A stretch of 64,000 nucleotides of DNA from Saccharomycopsis fibuligera x Saccharomycopsis cf. fibuligera. Lineage: Eukaryota; Ascomycota; Saccharomycetes; Ascoideales; Saccharomycopsidaceae. The DNA lies in contig CP012817.1 of assembly GCA_001936135.1 (NCBI GenBank), positions 806,001-870,000 of the forward strand, read 5' to 3'. Below, piece after piece: positions 18,726 through 26,668 of this stretch. The position numbers and the translations under genes are program-made. The notes below the pieces were generated by a model, which made no database searches, was not told where the DNA came from, and was given only the letters and a program-made list of their open reading frames with translations. How positions within the stretch are numbered: position 1 is the first letter of the stretch; each line of letters starts with the position of its first letter.

Positions 18726-21700
18726 TCACGATTTCTGCCGTTGACCTTCAATGAACGACATTGCATCGTTAGCGTTAATTTCCGAAACTTTGGAAATCTT
18801 ATTATTATACATGATACCATAAAACTTATTAGCCACCAGCAACAATTCCGGTCTAAACGTAGTGCAAATAAATTGAGCATTCCCGCTAGATAACTCATTA
18901 ATAAGCGATGCCACTGCGGTACGATATTGAGTATCCAAATTAGCGTCAATTTCATCAAAAAGGTAAAATGGCGCAGGGTCACATTTTTGAATAGCCAAGA
19001 TTAAAGCAATAGCACAAAGAGATTTTTGTCCTCCACTTAATTGTTCAATTCGTTGCTGTTCATCAGATTTGGAATTGAAGGAAACGGAAATCGCTACCCC
19101 GCTATAATTCTCAATGTTAGTGGTAGCGTTTTCATCACCATTATTTTCATCATTGCTCATTACTTCATCATCATCAGAACCCTGTAGCTGCTGGGAAGCT
19201 TGTGTTTGTATTAGAGTTGACTCATCATCGACCTTGTTCTTCTTTTGCATAATAAGTTTGCCAATTCCTGCAGGTACCAATTTTTCAAAAATTTCAGCAA
19301 AACCTTCAGAAAGCTGTTTGAAAGTTCTGCTAATGGCATTACTTTTACGTCTTTCTAAAACTTGAATCAAATTCTCAATGGATTCTTTAGATTTGTCTGA
19401 TTCTTTGCGACGTTCCACTAACTCATCACGCTGTTTGGAAAAATTCAAATATTGCTCAAGGGCCTTGCGGTTGATATGACTATACTTACTAAGCTTCTTG
19501 TTGACGGTATTCAAATTGCGAAGTAGCTGTTCTGGATCAACTTCAGTGTATTTTGTGAATGCTTCCTCAGGTAAAACCCCAAGTTCTCTGATTTTTCGCT
19601 GAATATCTTCACGGCGATTAACAAGCAATGATTTCTTAGAAATGTTTTTTTCAGCTGTTTTTTGGAAATTGCCTAATTTTTTCAAAAGCAACTTTTTCAG
19701 GTCATTGAGTTTAGTAACTATTCTTTCCTTAGCATTGATATCTTTAGAGGTTTCATCAATATCTTTTATCAAAGATTGATTTTTCGACTTAAGCGCATCA
19801 ATTGACGACTGTATAGTTGCCAATTTTTCCTGAGCACGACGTAAATTAGTTTCTGAAATCTCATCATGTGTTTTTTCCACATTCTCCAACAATCTTTCGC
19901 GCCTTGGATATAAATTTTGCTTTAGTTCAGACTCAATGAATGATAATTCCAATTCTTTAGCCGTCAAGGAAGCTGCGACATTATCCAATTCTTTTTCCGT
20001 AGCAGCAATTTGCTCTCTAAGGTTTTGAAGCTCCTGCATCTCTTCTGATGATAAGCTCTTTTGAAATTCACTATTCATTTCGTTGTTGTAATTTTGGGTT
20101 TGTTGAGTATATTGCAATACAAGCCTTTCGTTGGAATCAATAATCGTGCTGAGTGATCTCAACTCTTCCTGTAAATTGGCCTTTTCATTTTGAATCTTGA
20201 ATAACTTAGCCCTCAATGGTTCTTTAGAAAGCAATAATGCGTCGTATTTTTTCTGAACATCGGTAACTTCGGAATTCAGAGCTGTGATTTTTTGATCGAT
20301 AGCTTCAATTTTTCTTTTTAACTCATGTATTGTTGCTTTACCTTCATTGAATTCTGTTTTTCTACGGCGTTGGATTGCTAAAGAATCAATTCTTGACCTC
20401 TTATGATCTCTGTATCCACCAGTCAATACCCCTTTCTTATCAGCCCGATCACCATCCAAAGTCACCGCTGAAAGCTTGTAATCACGAGCAATTGCCGCCC
20501 CAACTTCAAGAGAAATTGACACTACTGCTTTACCAAAAACTTGCTTCACAGCGGTGGCAAACATATCATCAAAAGCGATTTTCTTGATTAGGGGAACGCA
20601 ATCATTTCTATCAGGATATTGTTGATTTTCAGGTACTCGAAGTCTATTCAATGGCATGAAGGTAACTCTGCCTGATCTTTCTCTAACTAATTCTTCCATA
20701 ACTGTTGATGCGGTATTATCATTATCCACGACAATGTGGAACAATGAATTGCCAGCCACGACTTCAGCAGCTGTTTTGTATTTGGGGTTAACTTCAATCA
20801 ATTCACCCAAAGGACCGTATACTCCTATGAGCCCCAATCTTTCAGTGATTCGCTTCACTGCTTCTAAACCTGAACTTTGAGACCGGTCCATGGTTTCAGC
20901 AACGAATCGATTAGCCTTTTTGAGCTCATCGTTAGCCGTATCAACGATACTTCTTTGTCTTGCCTCAGATCTCCAAAGTTGTTTTCTTTCATCAATCAAG
21001 TCAGAATAGCGCTGCTTGGCACTAATTATCTTATTGTAAGCTTCATTTGTTTCTTTTTTAGACTCTTCACCATTGAGAGCTTTTTGCAAATTGGTAACCT
21101 CTGCATCTATGGCACTAATTTTTGATTGCAATGATTGTTGTTGTTGTTGGTACTGCTGCAATTCGGTGTTCTTTTCATTTATTTTCACTTCCATTTGTCG
21201 AATATTACTACGAAGCCAATCATCTCTTTGCTGTTTCGAAGAAAATTGAGAATTGATATTTTCTTTGGAATAAAGAGCTCTTTGTCTGCTACTTAGCTCA
21301 TTCAATATACTCTTTAAAGACTTTTCACTTTCTTTCAAGCTCACCACGTCGGGTTGCCCTGTTTTTAACTGTTGTTGTTTATGTTGAATATTTGCTTCAA
21401 TCTGTCTTAATGTTTCGGATTCTGCTCTAGAATTCGCGTTTGCTGTTGAAGCCTGTGTTTCCAAATCAGCTACGATGGTCTGCTGTTTGGCTAATTCCTG
21501 CAACTGGTCATTCAAATCAGTATCCAATTGTAACTTGTCAACTTTCAATACGTTCAATTTAGATTTCAATTCAACTAAAATTTCTTCAACTTGTAGAGTT
21601 GCATCCTCACGTTTTTCTAAATCATTAACGAATTCAGTAGATCCATCTAATTCCCTTGAATGCTGAGAATCAATATTATCAATCTGTTCATTGATATCGC

Positions 21701-22394
21701 TTAATTCTTTGTCATATAATGCATATTCCAAAAACTTTTTATCTCTTTCAAATTCTTGAAACTTTTTCAATTCTTCTTTTTCTAAATTCAAGTCGCTCAA
21801 TCTCTCTTCAATGAATGTCAACATCTCATCAATTTTTTCTCTCTGCTTATTAGAATGTGCCATTTCTTTTAAAGATTGTTTCAACTTCTGTTCAAACACA
21901 TGGGCACCGGCGACTTCTTTCAACAACTGTAATCTTTCTGAATCCTTAGCGTTAGTCAAGGCGGTGATTCTTCCCTGTGGTACAATATAATACGGGTTGG
22001 ACCTAGAAAAACCAGCACTCTCCAATAAGTTCATGATATCTGACCGTTGAGCGGATTTATGATTTATCGAATAGTCATCTTTCTTCAACCCAATAGTACG
22101 ACGAATCACTACTTCATCTTTGTCCACAGGGAATCTTCGATCCGAGTTGTCAAATACAATTTCCACATATGCGGACATCACGGTGCCCGAACCTTCGTGA
22201 ATTAAGCCTTGTCTTTCTTCTCTTGACATCTGTGTGTATGCATCAGATAATACAAATCTAATAGCAGCAAAAAAATTTGATTTCCCGCTACCATTACGTC
22301 CGACTACCACGTTAATGTTGGGAGATAGGAGGTCAATTACCGTTGGTTCTTTGTAGGTTTTGAAACCTTGAATAACTATCTTTTTGATGTGCAT
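18726..22394 (-). CDS. SMC3: Cohesin subunit Smc3
   Basis: The 1222-residue protein is a complete SMC ATPase. Walker A GRNGSGKS is at 32-39, and the head acetylation pair Lys104-Lys105 (GLKKDDY) corresponds to the Eco1 sites of yeast Smc3. Two long coiled coils flank a hinge near 520-660 containing the conserved GVLTGGYRDHKRSR. The ABC signature LSGGQ is near 1120 and Walker B YLFDEIDANLD near 1147. Smc3 pairs with Smc1 and Scc1 to hold sister chromatids together. The ATG at 22394 starts the conserved MHIKKIVIQGFKTY. MCB- and SCB-like sites about 460-520 bp upstream fit late-G1 expression. Confidence 0.97.
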   Translation of the reverse strand: MHIKKIVIQGFKTYKEPTVIDLLSPNINVVVGRNGSGKSNFFAAIRFVLSDAYTQMSREERQGLIHEGSGTVMSAYVEIVFDNSDRRFPVDKDEVVIRRTIGLKKDDYSINHKSAQRSDIMNLLESAGFSRSNPYYIVPQGRITALTNAKDSERLQLLKEVAGAHVFEQKLKQSLKEMAHSNKQREKIDEMLTFIEERLSDLNLEKEELKKFQEFERDKKFLEYALYDKELSDINEQIDNIDSQHSRELDGSTEFVNDLEKREDATLQVEEILVELKSKLNVLKVDKLQLDTDLNDQLQELAKQQTIVADLETQASTANANSRAESETLRQIEANIQHKQQQLKTGQPDVVSLKESEKSLKSILNELSSRQRALYSKENINSQFSSKQQRDDWLRSNIRQMEVKINEKNTELQQYQQQQQSLQSKISAIDAEVTNLQKALNGEESKKETNEAYNKIISAKQRYSDLIDERKQLWRSEARQRSIVDTANDELKKANRFVAETMDRSQSSGLEAVKRITERLGLIGVYGPLGELIEVNPKYKTAAEVVAGNSLFHIVVDNDNTASTVMEELVRERSGRVTFMPLNRLRVPENQQYPDRNDCVPLIKKIAFDDMFATAVKQVFGKAVVSISLEVGAAIARDYKLSAVTLDGDRADKKGVLTGGYRDHKRSRIDSLAIQRRRKTEFNEGKATIHELKRKIEAIDQKITALNSEVTDVQKKYDALLLSKEPLRAKLFKIQNEKANLQEELRSLSTIIDSNERLVLQYTQQTQNYNNEMNSEFQKSLSSEEMQELQNLREQIAATEKELDNVAASLTAKELELSFIESELKQNLYPRRERLLENVEKTHDEISETNLRRAQEKLATIQSSIDALKSKNQSLIKDIDETSKDINAKERIVTKLNDLKKLLLKKLGNFQKTAEKNISKKSLLVNRREDIQRKIRELGVLPEEAFTKYTEVDPEQLLRNLNTVNKKLSKYSHINRKALEQYLNFSKQRDELVERRKESDKSKESIENLIQVLERRKSNAISRTFKQLSEGFAEIFEKLVPAGIGKLIMQKKNKVDDESTLIQTQASQQLQGSDDDEVMSNDENNGDENATTNIENYSGVAISVSFNSKSDEQQRIEQLSGGQKSLCAIALILAIQKCDPAPFYLFDEIDANLDTQYRTAVASLINELSSGNAQFICTTFRPELLLVANKFYGIMYNNKISKVSEINANDAMSFIEGQRQKS

Positions 22395-22853
22395 TGTTTA
22401 TGTCAATGGATAGCTGTTTTAAAATTCTATGTGAGTCTGTTTTCTATTCAATTATAGAAGCAAAACGGCGCCTTAAATTTCTGTTTTTCTGGTCACTTCT
22501 CTTCAGTTATTATCTCTTTACTACCTGTTCTCTTCTTTCTTTCTTTCTTATTATTATATCAAAAGCTGGCTATTATGATTGTTGGAAGACTTTAAGTATC
22601 TCAGATATCCTCAGATATCCTCTTATATTATAAGCGCCAGTCTGATCAGCTCCAGTTTCCAATTATTCAATAACCACAGCGCTTCTCAATCGAACAAATC
22701 AGCTGATATAATATGATGCTATATGAGAGAGATTAATTAAGTTTAAGTGAGTTACGAGAAGCTGCGCTATGAATTTATCAGTATATTCTGTAATTTTAGA
22801 CTATTCTTCTCGCAAGATCAAGACAAGACAGAATCAAACAAACAAGCGAACTA

Positions 22854-22861
22854 ACGCGAAA
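22854..22861 (+). promoter_or_regulatory. SCB/MCB-like site upstream of SMC3
   Basis: ACGCGAAA combines an SCB core (CGCGAAA) with part of an MCB. It lies about 460 bp upstream of the SMC3 ATG and 50 bp from an ACGCGT. These are recognised by SBF/MBF in yeasts; binding here is inferred. Confidence 0.4.
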
Positions 22862-22878
22862 TTCCGCCAGGTGCCAAC

Positions 22879-22900
22879 TTTTTTTTTTTAAAAAAAAAAA
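22879..22900. repeat. T11-A11 inverted homopolymer
   Basis: Eleven T are followed directly by eleven A, a self-complementary 22-mer between the two G1/S-like motifs upstream of SMC3. It may exclude nucleosomes. Confidence 0.8.
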
Positions 22901-22910
22901 TTCCGTGTCG

Positions 22911-22916
22911 ACGCGT
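22911..22916. promoter_or_regulatory. MCB site upstream of SMC3
   Basis: ACGCGT is the MluI cell-cycle box bound by MBF, which drives late-G1 genes. It lies about 517 bp upstream of the SMC3 start. The distance is longer than usual. Confidence 0.4.
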
Positions 22917-23372
22917 TATGGTTGTGTGCGATGTGAGATTTAGGGGGTCCCAGAACCCTTTAGACTAACATACAATATACAAAGAATATTGGAGCCTAAT
23001 AGCCGAAGCTATAAGTTTGCGTTGTAGACAGAATAAAAAGTAAAGTGACTATTTCTACACTGCGACTCTTAATAACTGATTTTGAAGATACTGGATATTC
23101 ATGGTGTATGGTTCGTAAACGTGTACGGAATGTGAGGTAGATATTTCCCATACTACCACTATGTTATAGCTTATATAATATCACACTTCTCGATAATATT
23201 TACCGAATGTTTGGTGTTAAGTAACGAAAACATAAAGCTTAACACCGTTCCCAACTAAAGTCTCGTCCAATAAATACAAAGCCACCTAATAACAAACAAG
23301 AAATATAATATATTTCCAAAACCGGGGAGAGTATCAAAAGCATAAATAAGGGAAACCGCAAAATTTAATATG

Positions 23373-23404
<32 letters not shown>
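23373..23404. repeat. Poly(A) tract of 32
   Basis: Thirty-two A on plus, that is T32 in DBF2 sense, beginning 147 bp after the DBF2 stop codon. Confidence 0.9.
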
Positions 23405-23406
<2 letters not shown>

Positions 23407-23551
23407 AGTGAAAAATTATTAAAGAAAAAAAGCTGTTTTTCAAGCAACAAAACAAGAAAAGAAAGAACCAGCAAAAGAAGATCATAAAAGAGAAAAGAAT
23501 AAGTTTGAAGAAGCAGGGAAAGGTAAACAGTAGAGCCTTGTCATTCTTTAC

Positions 23552-25267
23552 TTAATACCACGTAGTGAATGGATCACCATCGCTAGCATTTTCAGCGCTA
23601 TCAGATCTACTATTTGCCACAAATTTAGAGCCTGAATGCTTGAAGGTAAAACCAATGAAATATCTATTGTCAACATTTTTGTCACCCATTTTTTCGATTG
23701 CTGCTCTTTTAGCCATGACTTCCTTATATTTAGCCATATCTTCATCATTGCTAAAATCATCGAAATATCCAGCGTCTTCTTCATCATCTAATTGAGGCGT
23801 AAATGGTGGAATTCTGTTTCTTAGTTTGTCCCAATCAATTTCCGCAAAATATGGAGCAGACATAACTTGCTTAAAACTTCTTATTCTATCCTTTGGAGAA
23901 GCAATTAACTTGGTAATAAGATGCCAAGTTCTGTCAGAGAACACATATCTGCCGTCTTCGTATCTTGGTCTTCTTAAAGCTTCTTTCCATCTTCTCAAAT
24001 TGGTGTAAGTATCTTCTGGAGACGAGCCAGCAAATGGTGGATACCCAACCAAGGTTTCAAAGAGCATACAACCCAATGACCAATAATCAATAGTGTAATC
24101 ATAAGATCTACCTTCAAGCACCTCTAAAGCCATGTAATCAGGAGACCCAACAATAGAATTGGCGAGATGAATATCTTTTGCTCTTAAAGATCTGTACATC
24201 TTTTGTCTTTCCTTGACAGAGCCAGTTGGGATACTATAGTCCAAATCTTTAACTGCTGCTAATCTTGACTTCATACTTTCAATTCTATCAGCACTGACCG
24301 ATCCAGCAGCTAAACCGAAATCAGTAAGTTTAATATGGCCTTTAGCGTCAATCAAGAAGTTTTCTGGTTTCAAATCTCTATGAGTATAACCAAGTTGGTG
24401 CAAAGCGTTTACTGACATGAACATTTCACTAATGTAGAATCTAGCATGAGGCGGGATCAACACACCAGTATTGTTTAATAATGTTCTATAGTCACCACCT
24501 GGAACGAACTCCATAGCTAAAAACACGCTATCATTATCTTGGAAAGCGTAAAAAAGCTTGACAAGCCATTCGGATCTAGTGTTGGTCAAAATGTCTCTTT
24601 CAGTCAATACATGTCTAGTTTCATCCAACTTCATCAACAAGCGTTTACTCAAAATTTTCAAGGCAACAATTTCTTTGGTATCTTTCTTTTTGGCAAGATA
24701 AACTTGGCCATAGCCACCTTGACCAACTTGAGTAATCATGTCAAAATCTTTATGTTTCGGCTTGACTCTGCGCTGTCTAAGCCATGACCTTTCTTTCGCC
24801 AAGTAGCTATTATATAGCTGATGCTGTTCGCTTGGATCTGGAACACGACTAATGCTTTCTCTGGCTTGATTGAAACGCTGTCTTCTGGAAATAACGTAAT
24901 CAAACATGTCACAATAGTAGTCTAAAAAGTACATTTGGCAAACGTTGACAAGTCTTTTTGTCTTCTGGGAGTTGGCCTTTTGGTGGAAGTCTCTGCCCAA
25001 GCTCTTGGTTGGGGAAGCTTGACCGCCGGCACCAGCCCCGGCACTGGAAGCAGCACCAGAGCCAAGCCCATACTGGATGGACTTTGTAGGAGAAGGCACG
25101 GGAGAGTTTTCCTTATTTCTGTCAAAAAAATTTGCCTTTGTAGGGCTAATGTTTGGAATGAACTGGTCAAGTCTGTTCTGCTCGGGGTAGTCGACCTGGA
25201 TCGCTTGGAAGCCATTGGTGAGGTCGTCGACACCAGCCTGCTTTGATCTTGCACCAAAGAAGTTCAT
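23552..25267 (-). CDS. DBF2: Mitotic exit network NDR-type kinase Dbf2
   Basis: The 571-residue protein is an AGC/NDR kinase. The Mob1-binding region (YFLDYYCDMFDYVISRRQR) precedes the kinase domain, with glycine loop GQGGYGQV, HRDLKPEN and DFG. The NDR-type insert before the activation loop leads to ANSIVGSPDYMALEVLEG. The C-terminal extension holds PPFTPQLDDEEDAGYFDDF and the hydrophobic motif FIGFTFKH. These match Dbf2/Dbf20 rather than Cbk1. Dbf2-Mob1 is activated by Cdc15 and promotes Cdc14 release and cytokinesis. The frame extends upstream only to a TTG; the ATG at 25267 (MNFFGARSK) is taken as start. It shares a 1.4 kb divergent promoter with MET30. Confidence 0.93.
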   Translation of the reverse strand: MNFFGARSKQAGVDDLTNGFQAIQVDYPEQNRLDQFIPNISPTKANFFDRNKENSPVPSPTKSIQYGLGSGAASSAGAGAGGQASPTKSLGRDFHQKANSQKTKRLVNVCQMYFLDYYCDMFDYVISRRQRFNQARESISRVPDPSEQHQLYNSYLAKERSWLRQRRVKPKHKDFDMITQVGQGGYGQVYLAKKKDTKEIVALKILSKRLLMKLDETRHVLTERDILTNTRSEWLVKLFYAFQDNDSVFLAMEFVPGGDYRTLLNNTGVLIPPHARFYISEMFMSVNALHQLGYTHRDLKPENFLIDAKGHIKLTDFGLAAGSVSADRIESMKSRLAAVKDLDYSIPTGSVKERQKMYRSLRAKDIHLANSIVGSPDYMALEVLEGRSYDYTIDYWSLGCMLFETLVGYPPFAGSSPEDTYTNLRRWKEALRRPRYEDGRYVFSDRTWHLITKLIASPKDRIRSFKQVMSAPYFAEIDWDKLRNRIPPFTPQLDDEEDAGYFDDFSNDEDMAKYKEVMAKRAAIEKMGDKNVDNRYFIGFTFKHSGSKFVANSRSDSAENASDGDPFTTWY

Positions 25268-25662
25268 ATTGGTGTGGGTGAAGGTGATGGAAGGGTATAC
25301 TGCTGGCAGCAAACAATGATACCGAGTTTACTGCTAGCGGACAAAAAGATTATGCCGACAAGAAGAAAAAAGTGCGCTCTGATAAAGCAGCAGTCAAGTT
25401 TTGTGTATAACCAGGAACTGCTGCTGAGTGAGTGGGTGAGTGAATGAGTGAGCGAGTGCTTTAGTGGGTGCGCAGAGGTAAACAAACAGTGAAAAAACTA
25501 TGTGTGTCATGTGCCAATATTTACTTTTTCCCCAAAAAGGAAGAAGTGCTATTCTGTATGTAATTGCAGTAATATGTGTGTATCTGCGTGTGCACGCTTA
25601 AACCATGCACAGGCGTAACAGTCAGCCCAGACCTGCGTCCACAACACACAGCGCTGCGCACA

Positions 25663-25682
25663 TGTGTGTGTGCACACACACA
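25663..25682. repeat. 20-base alternating TG/CA palindrome
   Basis: (TG)5 followed directly by (CA)5 is a perfect 20-base palindrome of alternating purine and pyrimidine. Such sequence can form Z-DNA or a cruciform. Confidence 0.85.
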
Positions 25683-26086
25683 ATCTCGAGACAGTGCTGC
25701 TCCCCAGGGGATGCAATAGCTGGATATGAGGAGGAGGTGGGGTGGAGTGGAATGGCAGAGAACGGTGCGTGTGCATGGAATACAAAGCACTGTGGCACTT
25801 GCCGTGGCTGTCAAGCGGTGGTTGTGTTTGTGGTTGTATCTGTGCGTTCCTAGTGTGCATTGCGATGAGCTCATTAGTGTGGTGGTGGATGGCTGTAGTC
25901 ATAGAGGGTGAGCGTGCTGGAGCACGCACTGAAGCACTGACTGTGGTGGGAGCACATGCGCCACAGCAGCCTTACAGTATTTTCCCTGAGAGGCTTGTGG
26001 CGCCACTCGGCTGATTGCTAAGCGGATGGTCATAGTTAGCCCTAAACGCTACGTAATGGATTACCAAGCATGCGTTGACTACTGGA

Positions 26087-26093
26087 CACGTGA
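26087..26093 (-). promoter_or_regulatory. Cbf1/Met4-type E-box upstream of MET30
   Basis: CACGTGA reads TCACGTG on the minus strand, the Cbf1/Met4 site of sulfur genes. It lies about 580 bp upstream of the MET30 ATG. Met30 restrains Met4, so feedback control would be plausible. The role is inferred. Confidence 0.4.
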
Positions 26094-26429
26094 AGTGTGC
26101 AATTTGCGCGGTGCAATTGGCGATCGCTCACTCTTGGTAGTCGCATACCAGTAAAACCGCTAAGGAAACTGTCATACAGAGGCACATCCTAAAATGGCTC
26201 AATGCCATCGATGACACACCGCAGATATAAAACATCCCCTGGCGCTTCTTCATCCTCGCCTGTTGCCATCCTCGCCTAGCATCCACGGTTGCACTAGTTT
26301 GCTTTATTCTTTTGTAACTTTTTTCACGAGAGTGCGCTACAGTGTCCAGTCAGAGATATCTATAGTTCCACCCAGAGTAGACCACCAGTGGGAAAAAAGA
26401 TCTCAAACTCTAATCGCAGCAGAGAAAGG

Positions 26430-26468
<39 letters not shown>
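26430..26468. repeat. Poly(A) tract of 39 in the MET30 5' region
   Basis: Thirty-nine A end 200 bp upstream of the MET30 ATG, followed by AG-rich sequence. This is the longest homopolymer in the window and the only long one not downstream of a stop codon in T sense. Confidence 0.9.
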
Positions 26469-26470
<2 letters not shown>

Positions 26471-26668
26471 AAGAAAGAAAACGGCAACGAAAAAACAAAA
26501 TAGAAAAATCAAAAAACAAAAAAATTGCATCATCCATCACCAGAACGAGTTTAAACCGTCTTTCCTTAATTTATATATAAACACACATCCACTTCTCCTC
26601 CGCTAATCAGTCGCAGCACGCACATCAGCACTGCTTGTTACCTTCGTCCCCCATTGCCATTTTACAAA

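Larger units (their letters stand above)
22395..23551. other. SMC3 promoter / DBF2 3' spacer
   Basis: This 1.16 kb spacer holds G1/S-type motifs (22854-22861, 22911-22916), a T11/A11 pair (22879-22900) and an A32 tract (23373-23404) that is T32 in the sense of DBF2. A duplicated 10-base TCAGATATCC occurs at about 22600-22621. I see no gene. Confidence 0.5.
25268..26668. other. Divergent DBF2/MET30 intergenic region
   Basis: This 1.4 kb region is locally more GC-rich than the surroundings, with GAGT repeats (about 25424-25458), a 20-base TG/CA palindrome (25663-25682), a CACGTGA site and an A39 tract. Frames of 60-126 codons are open on both strands at once, which reflects composition rather than coding. 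I see no gene. Confidence 0.5.

Noticed and set aside
25268-25312. Longer DBF2 frame starting 15 codons upstream
   Set aside because: It begins at TTG. The ATG at 25267 gives MNFFGARSK, in good context, so the extension is not needed.
25521-26014. Overlapping 60-126 codon frames on both strands between DBF2 and MET30
   Set aside because: Open in several frames at once because of GC-rich simple sequence; no domains; within a divergent promoter.
26654-26668. Longer MET30 frame
   Set aside because: Its first codon is TTG; the ATG at 26669 opens MSSSNPN in a good context.
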